Assembly: GCF_947489255.1 (NCBI RefSeq)
Contig: NZ_CANLCY010000004.1
Span: forward strand, 186,001 to 250,000
Source: an uncultured Microbacterium sp.
GTDB lineage: Bacteria; Actinomycetota; Actinomycetes; Actinomycetales; Microbacteriaceae
Length of the DNA: 64,000 nt
Direction of reading: 5' to 3'
The notes under the pieces were generated by a model, which had not been told where the DNA came from, did no database searches, and saw only the letters and a list, made by a program, of their open reading frames with translations. Made by a program: the position numbers and the translations under genes. Positions 49,672-57,996 of the stretch are shown piece by piece. How positions within the stretch are numbered: position 1 is the stretch's first letter; every line of letters starts with the position of its first letter.

Positions 49672-50595
49672 TCAGTGCGCGGCGTCGAGCACGACCTGGT
49701 GGATCAGCGCGGCGAGGGCGGCGGGATCCTCTTCCTGAGCGTTGTGACCGGTGGGGAGCACCCGGACCTCGGCTGCGGGCACCCGAAGCCGGAGCTCCTC
49801 GGCGTCCGCCGCCGTGACGAAACCGCGCTCTCCGCGGACGAGGGTCAGCGGCGCGTCGACCTGCGCCAGGTCGTCCCAGCCCGTTTCCGCCAGCACCGCG
49901 CGCACGGCATCCGGGGTCGTGGCGTCGGTGCCCGCGTTCGCGGCCGCGGCGGCGAGGTGGGCGAAGTGGTGCTTCCACTCCACGCGCCCGTCGTCGCGGA
50001 CGCGGGAGTTGAGGAAGACCCCCCGCGCGGCCGCCTCGGGCGACCCCCCGAGCCCGAACGACAGCGCCCGCTCGACCAGCTCCTCTCGCGACGCCCAGTC
50101 GGTCGGACCCGCGAAGAACGCGCGGATCTGCGCGGGGCCCGCACTCGGGTCGACGCCGGGGGTGATGTCGACGACGACCAGCCGCGACACCAGATCGGGA
50201 CGGGATGCCGCCACGGCCGCCGCCGTGAGACCGCCGAGCGAGTGGCCGACCAGCACCTGCGGCCCGTCGGTCCACGTCTCGAGGGCGCGCACCACGTCGG
50301 GGGCGAGGACACGTGCGACGTAGGCGGCGTCGTCGCGCCAGGAGGAGTCGCCGTGCCCCGGGAGGTCGAGCGCGAGGGCGGGGAGCCCGAGGTGCAGCAG
50401 GGTCGTGTCCCACGTGTGCGCGTTCAGCCCGGCACCGTGCAGCAGCGTCACCGCCGGGGGAGCGGCGCCCCACCGCAACCCGCTCAGCCGACGCCCGTCC
50501 GCGAGCGCGAGGTCGACGCGCGAGACGGCGGGGACGACGGCGCCGAGATCGGCGGCCTGGGCGGGGAGGAACGAGAACTCGTCGAGCTCGGGCAT
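49672..50595 (-). CDS. Alpha/beta-fold hydrolase
   Basis: 307 residues, cytoplasmic. The oxyanion motif is LLHGAGLN, the nucleophile elbow VGHSLGGL gives the serine, and the catalytic histidine is in PTGHNAQEEDP near the C-terminus. A lid domain lies between. The type resembles epoxide hydrolases or esterases; the substrate cannot be deduced. It is divergent from the AhpD-like gene. Confidence 0.85.
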   Translation of the reverse strand: MPELDEFSFLPAQAADLGAVVPAVSRVDLALADGRRLSGLRWGAAPPAVTLLHGAGLNAHTWDTTLLHLGLPALALDLPGHGDSSWRDDAAYVARVLAPDVVRALETWTDGPQVLVGHSLGGLTAAAVAASRPDLVSRLVVVDITPGVDPSAGPAQIRAFFAGPTDWASREELVERALSFGLGGSPEAAARGVFLNSRVRDDGRVEWKHHFAHLAAAAANAGTDATTPDAVRAVLAETGWDDLAQVDAPLTLVRGERGFVTAADAEELRLRVPAAEVRVLPTGHNAQEEDPAALAALIHQVVLDAAH

Positions 50596-50735
50596 GGGGT
50601 TCAGCCTGTCATCCGTCGACCGGATGCCGCCACCACGGTGCCGCGCGGCGTCACGAGAGGTGCCGGATCCCGAGGGTCGGGGAGCGATGCCGAGGCGTCG
50701 CCGATCGTTCCCGCGCCGGTCGGCCGCGGCCGTCC

Positions 50736-50741
50736 TAGGCT
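50736..50741 (+). promoter_or_regulatory. -10 box of a leaderless promoter (AhpD-like gene)
   Basis: TAGGCT ends 6 nt before the ATG at 50748, with no ribosome-binding site. Confidence 0.5.
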
Positions 50742-50747
50742 GTCGCC

Positions 50748-51293
50748 ATGGGCGAGGAACGGCGTGTGCACCTGTCGAGGTCGGCTCCCGAGGCGTACGC
50801 GGCGTTGCGCGCGTTCTCGACGACGGTGGGCCGGATCGCCGCCGACGCGGGCATCGATGCCCGGTTGCGCGAGATCGTCCAGATCCACGCCTCGCAGTTG
50901 AACGGCTGCGCGTACTGCGTGCGCGTGCACGTCGACGGCGCCGTGAAGGCGGGACTCGACGCCGACGTCATCGCCCAGATCGCGACGTGGCGCGAGTCCG
51001 GGGTGTTCGACGAGCGCGAGCGGGCGGCGCTCGAACTGACGGAGTCCTTCACCTTCATCCACGAGGACGGCATCCCCGACGAGGTGTACGACCAGGCGGG
51101 CGGCATCCTGAGCGAAGCCGAGTACGTCGCCCTCAGCTGGGTGCTCGTGGCCATCAACGCCTTCAACCGGGTCGCGATCGCCGGCCGGTACCCCGTCCCG
51201 CCCCGTGCACCGGCTGCCGCGGGCCCGACGACGGGAGCCGCCGCGGCGGCGGCGCCCCGCGCTCCGCACGTGCACGCGGACGGCACCGCGTGA
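50748..51293 (+). CDS. Carboxymuconolactone decarboxylase/AhpD-like protein
   Basis: 181 residues. The AhpD-like core has IVQIHASQLNGCAYCVRVHVDGAVKAGL with the redox CxxC pair and downstream His at about residue 55, and TESFTFIHEDGIPDEVYDQA after it. Such proteins reduce peroxiredoxins or act as alkylhydroperoxidase-type enzymes. The last ~35 residues are an Ala/Pro-rich tail. It is coupled to the phosphatase gene by a four-base overlap. Confidence 0.85.
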   Translation: MGEERRVHLSRSAPEAYAALRAFSTTVGRIAADAGIDARLREIVQIHASQLNGCAYCVRVHVDGAVKAGLDADVIAQIATWRESGVFDERERAALELTESFTFIHEDGIPDEVYDQAGGILSEAEYVALSWVLVAINAFNRVAIAGRYPVPPRAPAAAGPTTGAAAAAAPRAPHVHADGTA

Positions 51294-52003
51294 GCGGGTC
51301 GCTGGTCTCCGGGGCGGTCAACTTCCGCGACGTCGGCGGTCTCCCGGCGGGCGAGGGCCGCACGCGCGACGGCGTGCTGTTCCGCTCGGGCAACCTCGTC
51401 GCGGTCGACGACGACGGCATCGACACGCTGCGTTCGATCGGCCTGCGCCGCGTCGTCGACCTCCGCGACGAGAGCGAGCTCGCGGTCGACCCCAGCCGCC
51501 TCGACGACCTGCCCGTCGAGGTGCAGCACGAACCCCTCTTCCTGGGGTCGGTCGCCTCGTTCTTCGCGCGCGACCTCAGCCTCGAACAGCTCTACACCGA
51601 GATCGCCGACGCGTCCGCCGACCGGGTCGTCGCCGCCGTCCGCGGCATCCTGGCCGATCAGCCGGTGCTGGTCCACTGCACGATCGGGAAGGACCGCACC
51701 GGGGTGACGGTCGGTATCGCGCTCGCCGCGGCGGGCGTCGACCCCGAGGCGGTCGTCGCGGACTATGCGCGCACCGAAGCCCTGCTGCCCGCCGGTCGCA
51801 ACGCCCGGGTGCTCTCGGCGATCCGGGCGCTGCACCCCGAGAACGTGCACGCCGAGGATCTGGCGACCCGCTCGCCCGCGCGGGCCATGCGGGCGCTGCT
51901 GGCACACCTCGACGGCACGTACGGCTCCGCCGCCGGCTACCTGCGCGCGCACGGGATGACGGATGCCGAGATCGACCGCCTGCGCGAGGTGCTCGTGGAG
52001 TGA
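51290..52003 (+). CDS. Tyrosine-protein phosphatase (LipA/PtpB-type)
   Basis: 237 residues. The phosphatase loop VHCTIGKDRTGV (about residue 126) has the Cys-x5-Arg catalytic signature with the K-D insertion of the Y_phosphatase3 family. The N-terminus NFRDVGGLPAGEGRTRDGVLFRSGNL is also typical. Family members remove phosphate from tyrosine or phosphoinositides. GTG start overlapping the AhpD-like stop; an upstream open frame is a shadow. Confidence 0.9.
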   Translation: MSGSLVSGAVNFRDVGGLPAGEGRTRDGVLFRSGNLVAVDDDGIDTLRSIGLRRVVDLRDESELAVDPSRLDDLPVEVQHEPLFLGSVASFFARDLSLEQLYTEIADASADRVVAAVRGILADQPVLVHCTIGKDRTGVTVGIALAAAGVDPEAVVADYARTEALLPAGRNARVLSAIRALHPENVHAEDLATRSPARAMRALLAHLDGTYGSAAGYLRAHGMTDAEIDRLREVLVE

Positions 52004-52029
52004 TCCACGCGTGGACCACCAGGAGGAAC

Positions 52030-52048
52030 ACAGGTTAGGCAACCCTTC
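52030..52048 (+). promoter_or_regulatory. Candidate DtxR/IdeR iron box
   Basis: ACAGGTTAGGCAACCCTTC matches 13 of 19 positions of the DtxR consensus, with the conserved GGTTAGGC core. It covers the -35 region of the promoter whose -10 is at 52057, so iron-loaded repressor would block it. Confidence 0.5.
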
Positions 52049-52056
52049 GTCGGGGG

Positions 52057-52062
52057 TATACT
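52057..52062 (+). promoter_or_regulatory. -10 box before the SIP-domain gene
   Basis: TATACT lies 10 nt upstream of the ATG, giving a very short leader. It sits 8 bp after the candidate iron box. Confidence 0.5.
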
Positions 52063-52072
52063 CGACCTCATC

Positions 52073-52537
52073 ATGTCCACCTCCTCCGAGCACAACGACG
52101 CGGCCTGCCGCGCGTCGCGGCACACCCGCGTCCAGCACCTCGTGACCGCCGACGAGACCTCTCTCGCCGAGCTCGAGGCGCTGCTGGCGACGCTGCCGAT
52201 CTGCTCGACCGGGCGCGTGTTCATCGAGGTCCCCGACGCGTCGTGGATCGGCCGCGTCGCCGCCCCCGCCCGCATGACCATCGCGTGGCTCGATCGCTCG
52301 CGCCGCGGCGGCGCCCCCGGCACCGGCCGTGCCTGCGCCCCGGGTCAGGCCCTCGCCCGCGCCGTGTCGGCCTGGGCGGGCGAGATGCTCTGCTGCGACG
52401 ACGACGCGACCCGCGTCGTCCTGCTCGGCGGATACCTCGGCACCGCCGAGATCGTCGACGAGCTTGTCACGCGTCACGGTGTCGAGCCGCTCTCCATCCA
52501 CACGCCCGAGCGTTTCGGCCTCGCCACCGCGCGCTGA
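52073..52537 (+). CDS. Stand-alone SIP-domain protein (siderophore reductase-like)
   Basis: 154 residues matching only the C-terminal NAD(P)H-binding SIP domain of siderophore-interacting ferric reductases. Segments are LVTADETSLAELEALLATLP, VFIEVPDASW, ARMTIAWLDRS and GEMLCCDDDATRVVLLGGYLGT. The FAD-binding half is absent and no fragment of it precedes the gene, so this looks like a genuine short family rather than a truncation. The iron box upstream supports a part in iron acquisition or release. Confidence 0.75.
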   Translation: MSTSSEHNDAACRASRHTRVQHLVTADETSLAELEALLATLPICSTGRVFIEVPDASWIGRVAAPARMTIAWLDRSRRGGAPGTGRACAPGQALARAVSAWAGEMLCCDDDATRVVLLGGYLGTAEIVDELVTRHGVEPLSIHTPERFGLATAR

Positions 52538-52675
52538 GTCAGCTGCCGCGGGGCACGCCGTGAGTTCGCCGCGCCGTGCGCCGTGTCGTGGACGCGCGAA
52601 ACGGTCATGGGCGCGGCCGTGCGGGGTGAGTCGCGTGGGATCAGTCGCGCGCCGAGTCAGCTGCCACGGGGCACG
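52531..52675. repeat. 27-bp direct repeat flanking the SIP/M48-like gap
   Basis: Copies at 52531-52557 and 52649-52675 agree at 25 of 27 positions (core GAGTCAGCTGCC). The second encodes the end of the minus-strand gene at 52657; the first reproduces that end beside the SIP stop, as if a short 3' fragment were duplicated. Confidence 0.75.
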
Positions 52676-53112
52676 TAGTTGCCCTCGATGAGCCCGGCCT
52701 CGATCTCGAAGCGGTTGCGCAGCGGATCACGCCCCGCGAGGGCGTACAGAACGGGCATGAGGAAGCCGTAGCGTCGCCACTGCCGCCGGTGCACGGCCTC
52801 GTGCCCGAGGACGGCGTCGGTGGGCGTGTCGTCGCCGGTCAGGAAGCAGCCGCCGACGCAGACGCCCCCGCGGGGGAACGCCCACGCGGGCAGGCCGCGG
52901 AACACCCACAGGCCGTGGAGCTTCTCGATGCGCCCGGTGCTCCAGATCGAGCCCCAGACCCACCCCACGGTGCATCCGTACCAATAGCCGACGCGGCTGA
53001 TCGGGGAGTCGAGCAGCACGCCGGGGATGAACCGGTCGAGCCGGCGACCGCGAGCGACGGCGCGCTCGGCGCGCTCGCGCCACCCGGCCGGCGGGCGCGG
53101 GAGGGGGCTCAT
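52657..53112 (-). CDS. Hypothetical protein with a HEAVH motif
   Basis: 151 residues. LGHEAVHRRQWRRYG resembles the HExxH zinc site, and similar GHExxH-RQ segments occur in small putative metalloprotease families of Actinobacteria. One hydrophobic stretch (VGYWYGCTVGWVWGSIW) precedes it. No clear third ligand is seen, so activity is doubtful. The ATG overlaps the arginase-like gene stop; translational coupling is likely. Confidence 0.65.
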   Translation of the reverse strand: MSPLPRPPAGWRERAERAVARGRRLDRFIPGVLLDSPISRVGYWYGCTVGWVWGSIWSTGRIEKLHGLWVFRGLPAWAFPRGGVCVGGCFLTGDDTPTDAVLGHEAVHRRQWRRYGFLMPVLYALAGRDPLRNRFEIEAGLIEGNYVPRGS

Positions 53113-53921
53113 GCGAGCGCACCGATCAGTCGGAGGATGGTGCCCAGGTCGTCGACGGCAGCCGCGGGACTGGACGGGGAGAACTCGGTCAGAGTGGCCC
53201 CGGCGAGTGGCAGGCGCTCGCGCAGACGGCGGACGGATGCCACGACGTCGGCCGCGCGCGCCCCGAAAGGCTCGGGCAGGGCGACCCCCGTCATCTCCGC
53301 CGGGTCGAGCACGTCGAGGTCGATGTGCACGTGGACTCGCGCGGCACCGGTCGCGATGACCGCGTCGGCGAGGGCGTCGGGGTCGGCGAGGTCGGCCGGA
53401 GCGATGACCGGGACGGCGTGCTCGTCGATGAAGCGCTGCTCCTCGGCATCGAGAGAGCGGGTGCCGGCGAGGACGAGGCGGGAGGGGGAGATCCCGGGTT
53501 CGAGGCGGTGCGGTGACTCTCCTTCGCCCGCGATGGCGCGCAGCACCATGCCGTGGAACGCTCCGCTGGGGGAGGAGTCGGGGGTGTTGAGGTCGGCGTG
53601 GGCGTCGATCCACACCACGGCGAGGTCGTCGCCCGCCACGGCCGCCACGGCGCCCAGGGCGACTCCGCAGTCGCCTCCGATCACGACCGCGGGTCCGTCT
53701 GCACCGCGGACGGCGTCTTCGATGCGCTCGCGCATACGCACGAGAGCGCTGAGCCGGTGCACGCGCGTGCCCTGCGCGTCGCCGGCCTCGGTCGGTGCAT
53801 CGAGGACCGTCGTCGAGCCGCGCGGGAGATCACCCGCGATCGCCTCGGCCCCGTCGATCAGCTGCATCGCGCGCGACGACGACGAACCTTGCCACTGCGG
53901 GGCGACGATGAACCGGGCCAT
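53109..53921 (-). CDS. Arginase-family (ureohydrolase) protein
   Basis: 270 residues. The metal-binding blocks are GGDCGVALG, WIDAHADLNT and HIDLDVLDP. The first block has Cys where typical arginases have His (GGDHS), which is common in a divergent actinobacterial branch and may change metal use. Other family members hydrolyse arginine, agmatine, formiminoglutamate or guanidine derivatives; substrate is not predictable. No signal peptide. Confidence 0.82.
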   Translation of the reverse strand: MARFIVAPQWQGSSSSRAMQLIDGAEAIAGDLPRGSTTVLDAPTEAGDAQGTRVHRLSALVRMRERIEDAVRGADGPAVVIGGDCGVALGAVAAVAGDDLAVVWIDAHADLNTPDSSPSGAFHGMVLRAIAGEGESPHRLEPGISPSRLVLAGTRSLDAEEQRFIDEHAVPVIAPADLADPDALADAVIATGAARVHVHIDLDVLDPAEMTGVALPEPFGARAADVVASVRRLRERLPLAGATLTEFSPSSPAAAVDDLGTILRLIGALA

Positions 53922-53984
53922 GGGTGTCCTCGACGGGAGAGGGGAGCGCGCCGCCCGGTGCTCGGACGGCGCGCTCGGAGTCGA

Positions 53985-54740
53985 TCAGAGCTGGTCGGGA
54001 CTGGGGGCGTCGATCGCCGCGCGCTGCGGGCCGCCGACCTTCAGGGCGGCCAGGCGTGCCTCGACCTCTGTCAGCTCACCCACGTCTTCGAGAGCGTTGA
54101 ACTGCGCGTCGATGCTCGAGGCGGCCAGCTCCTGCTTGCCGGCCGCGAGGGCCTCTTCGCGGCGGATCTTGTCTTCGAAGCGCCCGAGCTCGCTGGTCGG
54201 GTCGAGCACGTCGATCGACTTGACGGCGTCGTGCACCTTGTTCTGCGCCTCGGCGACCTTGGCGCGGGCGGTGAGCTCGTTGCGCTTCGCCTTGAGCTGA
54301 TCGAGCTTGGTCTTCATGCCGTTCAGGCCGTCTTTGAGCTTGTCGACGACCTCGGTCTGCGCGGCGATCGTGGGAGCGGCGGCCTTGGCCTCGCCCTCGG
54401 CCGTGATCTGACGCTGCAGGGCGATCTTGGCGAGGTTGTCGAACTTGTCGGCCTCGCCGACATTGCCCGCCGCGCGCAGCTCGTCGCCCTTGCGGCTGGC
54501 GGCGAGGGCCTTGTTGCCCCACTCGGCCGCGGCCTGGACGTCTTCCTGGTGGTCGCGCTCGAGCAGGCGCAGGTTGCCGATGGTCTCGGCGATGGCGGAC
54601 TCGGCGTCGGCGATGGAGTTCGAGTAGTCGCGCACGAGCTGGTCGATCATCTTCTGCGGATCCTCGGCCTGATCGAGGAGCGCGTTGATGTTCGCGCGGA
54701 CGAGGGTCGAGATGCGACCGAAGATGGACTGCTTGGCCAT
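53985..54740 (-). CDS. pspA: PspA/IM30-family membrane-stress protein
   Basis: 251 residues, almost wholly coiled coil. The N-terminal amphipathic helix and SIFGRISTLVRANINALLDQAEDPQKMIDQLVRDY are hallmarks of PspA/IM30, which binds the inner face of the membrane and repairs stress. The remainder is a continuous Ala/Glu/Lys helix. The ATG at 54740 has GGAAGGA upstream. It lies downstream of the TPM-domain gene on the same strand. Confidence 0.9.
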   Translation of the reverse strand: MAKQSIFGRISTLVRANINALLDQAEDPQKMIDQLVRDYSNSIADAESAIAETIGNLRLLERDHQEDVQAAAEWGNKALAASRKGDELRAAGNVGEADKFDNLAKIALQRQITAEGEAKAAAPTIAAQTEVVDKLKDGLNGMKTKLDQLKAKRNELTARAKVAEAQNKVHDAVKSIDVLDPTSELGRFEDKIRREEALAAGKQELAASSIDAQFNALEDVGELTEVEARLAALKVGGPQRAAIDAPSPDQL

Positions 54741-54829
54741 GCGGGGTGTTCCTTCCTGAGGGTGACGATGTCGAGTCTGGTGTCGAATGCTACGAATTCT
54801 CTGTGATCGGGCGCTGCGCCGCGAGGGGG

Positions 54830-56932
54830 TCAGCGACGTCGGCCTCCTCCGCCCCCGGCGCGGCTGCGACCGCCGCCGCTCGAGAACCCGCGACCGCCAC
54901 CGCTTCGCGACCGGCCGCCGCCCGAGAACCCGCCGCCGCCGCCCGATCGCGAGCGCCCGCCGAACCCGCCGCCGCTGAGTCCGCCGAGGCCGCCCAGCCC
55001 GCCGAGCGGGCCGAGACCGCCACCCCCGAAGCCGCCACGGCGTCGTCCGCCGCCGGAGAGCGCGTTGATGGCGATACCGCCGAGGATCGCGCCCATGAGG
55101 TCTCCGCCGCCGCCTCCCGCGCCGCCGCCGAACGATCCGACGTCGTTCTGCGCCAGCGAGGCGGCTTCGCCGGCCAGCTGCGCCGCGCGCTGCGCCGTGG
55201 TCAACGCCGCGGTTGGATCGCTTGCCCGAAGCTGCTCGGCCTGCACCAGCGCGGCTCCCGCCTCGGCCAGACGGGTGCGGGCCGTCGGCCCCACGGCGCC
55301 TCGGCGCGCCGCGATGAAGTCCTCGGTCGCGCTCACCTGGGCGCGGGCCTGGGCGAGCACGGTGTCGAGCTGCCCTTCGGCGCGCCGGCGGCGCTCCTCG
55401 GCGTCGCGGGCCGCGTCGAGCACACCGTCGATGGTCGCGTTCGCCTGCTGGAGCACGTCGACGGCACGCAGGGGGCTCGGACGCTCGGCCGAGAGGAGCG
55501 CACGCGCGGCGTCGAGCTGCGCGCGCGTCGACGCGATCGCGGCGGCGACCCGACCGTCGGGATCGGGCAAGCTCGCGGCGGCGGCCAGATCGCCTTCGAT
55601 CTCGGCGACGAGGGCACCCGCACGCTGCGCTGCGGCGTCGAGGGTCGAGCCGAGCGTGGCGATCGCCTGTTCGAGCGTGTCCGCCTGGGCGACGGCGGTC
55701 TGGGCCGCACGGATGGCGACGGCCGCTTCGCCGGTGCGCCCGGCCGACAGCGCGGCTTCGGCCTCCGCCTCCTGCGCCGCGGCGAGATCCAGACGCGATC
55801 GGGCCTGGGCGGGATTGTCGGCGACGGGGCTCAGCTCGTCGTCGGCGTAGCGGGAGCGCAGTCGCTGGAGGTCGTCGTCCGCGGCGGCCAGCGCTGCGGC
55901 GACGGTCTCCCGTCGGGTGCGCGCCGTCCGCAACGCGGCGGGAGCGTCGGCTTCGAGGGCGCGGAGCTCGTCGAAGGCCGCGGCCTTGGCATCCAGGGCC
56001 TCGTCGGCCGCCTGGCACAGGCGCAGGATCTCGGTGTAGCCGTCCCGTCGCTGCTCGGGAGTCTCGGGCACGTCGTCGTCGAGCTGCTGCTGCAGGGCGA
56101 AGGCCCGGTCGAGGTCGGCCTTGGCCTGCGCGAGGGCGTCGGCGAAGGGGGCCGCGGCGTCGTCGCCGAACTGGGCGCGCGCGAACCCGAGCTCCTGCTC
56201 GCTGGTCCTGATGGCGTCGTCGGTGGCGACGAGCGCGGAGCCTGCGCGCCGGGCGAGGTCGTCGACGTTCTCCGCGGGCGCCGTCGCGGTCGCCTCAGCT
56301 CGCCGGCGTCGGAAGAAGAGCCACAGCAGCACGCCCGCGATGGCCAGCAGAAGCACCGCGACGAGGACGATCGGCCCGAGGGCGGGACCGCTGTCGGTCG
56401 CCGGCGTCGGCGGAGGGACGGGCAGGTTGCCCCCGGCCTGCGCGTGCGCGGTGCGGATGCCGTCGGCGGCGGCGATCGCGGCGCCCGCGTCGTCTCCGGT
56501 CTCGAGCGCCGGCTGGATGCGATCCTGCTCGATGGACGACAGCTGCGCGGCCGACAGCTCCCCGTCGTCGACGTCGCCGGAGAGGTAGAACGAGAAGGTG
56601 TCGCCGTCGATCGCGATCGCGAGGACGTACTGATGCGGGCCGAGCTTGTTCTGGTTGGCCGTGTCGTTCGCCCAGTCCTGCGCATCGGAGGGGTCGGTGA
56701 AGGCGTCGACGTAGACGACCCACAGATCGAGGCCGGTCTGCTGCGACAACGTCACCAGGCGCGACTGCACCTCGGCCTCCTGCGCGTCGGTGAGCGCGTC
56801 GATGCGATCGACGACGTAGCTCGAGCCGAGCGAAGGCGGGGGGACCGCGGCCGCGGCCAGCGGCGTCCCCAGGACCGCGACGATCGCCAGGAAGACGGCG
56901 ACGACCGCCCGCGCCACTCTCGGCATCCGCAT
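54830..56932 (-). CDS. TPM-domain membrane protein with Gly/Arg-rich tail
   Basis: About 700 residues. An N-terminal signal segment (VARAVVAVFLAIVAVLGTPLAAAA) is followed by an extracellular TPM domain (VVDRIDALTDAQEAEVQSRLVTLSQQTGLDLWVVYVDAF). A membrane helix lies near 205-225 (IVLVAVLLLAIAGVLLWLFF), then a long alanine-rich coiled coil. The C-terminal ~100 residues are a Gly/Ser/Arg-rich tail. This is a known actinobacterial architecture next to pspA, suggesting a shared envelope-stress role. Confidence 0.8.
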   Translation of the reverse strand: MRMPRVARAVVAVFLAIVAVLGTPLAAAAVPPPSLGSSYVVDRIDALTDAQEAEVQSRLVTLSQQTGLDLWVVYVDAFTDPSDAQDWANDTANQNKLGPHQYVLAIAIDGDTFSFYLSGDVDDGELSAAQLSSIEQDRIQPALETGDDAGAAIAAADGIRTAHAQAGGNLPVPPPTPATDSGPALGPIVLVAVLLLAIAGVLLWLFFRRRRAEATATAPAENVDDLARRAGSALVATDDAIRTSEQELGFARAQFGDDAAAPFADALAQAKADLDRAFALQQQLDDDVPETPEQRRDGYTEILRLCQAADEALDAKAAAFDELRALEADAPAALRTARTRRETVAAALAAADDDLQRLRSRYADDELSPVADNPAQARSRLDLAAAQEAEAEAALSAGRTGEAAVAIRAAQTAVAQADTLEQAIATLGSTLDAAAQRAGALVAEIEGDLAAAASLPDPDGRVAAAIASTRAQLDAARALLSAERPSPLRAVDVLQQANATIDGVLDAARDAEERRRRAEGQLDTVLAQARAQVSATEDFIAARRGAVGPTARTRLAEAGAALVQAEQLRASDPTAALTTAQRAAQLAGEAASLAQNDVGSFGGGAGGGGGDLMGAILGGIAINALSGGGRRRGGFGGGGLGPLGGLGGLGGLSGGGFGGRSRSGGGGGFSGGGRSRSGGGRGFSSGGGRSRAGGGGGRRR

Positions 56933-57058
56933 GCATCCCCCTTCGGTGCGCAACGGATCCACCCTATAAACGACCACCGACACCGGGGTAGGAGCGGCGC
57001 GTCCGCTCTCGGCGCACCGGCGCGACGCCTAGGCTCGAACGCTCGGAGGTACAGCACC

Positions 57059-57892
57059 ATGGACGATCGCTACGGCACCGACGTGCTCGCGCGCGGCTGG
57101 CGCGACGCCGGGCGGGTCAAGCCCGCCCAGGTCGCGGCCGCCGCCGATCTGGTGGTCGAGGTCGCCGGCGACGGGTACGTCGGCGCGGTGACCCGCATCG
57201 ACGGCATGAACGTCGAGCTCGAAGACCGCTTCGGCAAGCGCCGGCTGTTCCCCCTCGGCGGCGGGTTCCTCGTCGACGGCAAGCCGGTGGTGCTCACCGC
57301 TCCGACTGCGGCCCCCACGGGGCGCACGCGCACGGCATCCGGGTCCTTCGCGGTCGCCGACCAGCGCGCCCGCACCGCTCGCGCCAGCCGCATCTTCGTC
57401 GAGGGCAAGCACGACGCCGAGCTCGTCGAGAAGGTCTGGGGTGCAGACCTGCGCGCCGAGGGCGTCGTGGTCGAGTTCCTCGAGGGCGTCGACCTGCTCG
57501 AAGAGAGATTGGATGCCGAGCCCCCCACGGCCGAGCGACGCTACGGCGTGCTGGTGGACCACCTCGTGCCGAACTCCAAGGAATCGCGCATCGCCGAGAA
57601 GATCGCGCGCGGCCGCCACGGCGCGCACGTGCGCATCGTGGGCCACCCCTTCGTCGACGTCTGGCAGTGCGTGACCCCGCGCGCCCTCGGCATCGCCGCG
57701 TGGCCCGAGGTGCCGCGCGGCATCGAGTGGAAGGTGGGCGTGTGCCGAGCCCTCGGCTGGCCCGCCGAGGAGCAGGCCGACACCGCGCGGGCGTGGCAGC
57801 ACATCCTGTCGAAGGTCACCACGTTCCGCGACCTCGAGCCGGCCCTGCTCGGCCGCGTCGAGGAGCTCATCGATTTCGTGACCGTCCCGTGA
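57059..57892 (+). CDS. DUF3097 protein with Toprim-like segment
   Basis: 277 residues, a family confined mostly to Actinobacteria and of unknown function. The segment ARASRIFVEGKHDAELVEKVWG resembles the metal-binding core of Toprim domains (E then DxD-like spacing), and HLVPNSKESRIAEKIA supports it. The N-terminal domain is a beta fold. GGAGG lies 8 nt before the ATG. It is followed by a palindromic element and trmB. Confidence 0.85.
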   Translation: MDDRYGTDVLARGWRDAGRVKPAQVAAAADLVVEVAGDGYVGAVTRIDGMNVELEDRFGKRRLFPLGGGFLVDGKPVVLTAPTAAPTGRTRTASGSFAVADQRARTARASRIFVEGKHDAELVEKVWGADLRAEGVVVEFLEGVDLLEERLDAEPPTAERRYGVLVDHLVPNSKESRIAEKIARGRHGAHVRIVGHPFVDVWQCVTPRALGIAAWPEVPRGIEWKVGVCRALGWPAEEQADTARAWQHILSKVTTFRDLEPALLGRVEELIDFVTVP

Positions 57893-57914
57893 GCGGCCGC
57901 AAGCGCGCGCTCTC

Positions 57915-57977
57915 GCGCGAGTCGCCGGAATCCGTCGCTTCCGCGGCGGAGAAGCGACGAATGATGGCGAGTCACGC
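57915..57977. repeat. Palindromic repeat element, copy 2
   Basis: An imperfect inverted repeat with outer arms near GCGCGAGTCGCC and GGCGAGTCACGC and inner arms TCCGTCGCTTC and GAAGCGACGA. Its arms clearly match the element at 6222-6285 in sequence and order. It lies between the DUF3097 stop and the trmB promoter. Confidence 0.65.
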
Positions 57978-57983
57978 GGCGGA

Positions 57984-57989
57984 TAGCCT
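57984..57989 (+). promoter_or_regulatory. -10 box of a leaderless promoter (trmB)
   Basis: TAGCCT ends 7 nt before the ATG at 57997. It sets the start inside a longer open frame. Confidence 0.45.
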
Positions 57990-57996
57990 GGATGAC

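Noticed and set aside
54746..57892. 1048-codon plus-strand frame apparently fused to the DUF3097 gene
   Set aside because: The upstream 770 codons run antisense to the TPM-domain gene; the DUF3097 start at 57059 has a good ribosome-binding site.
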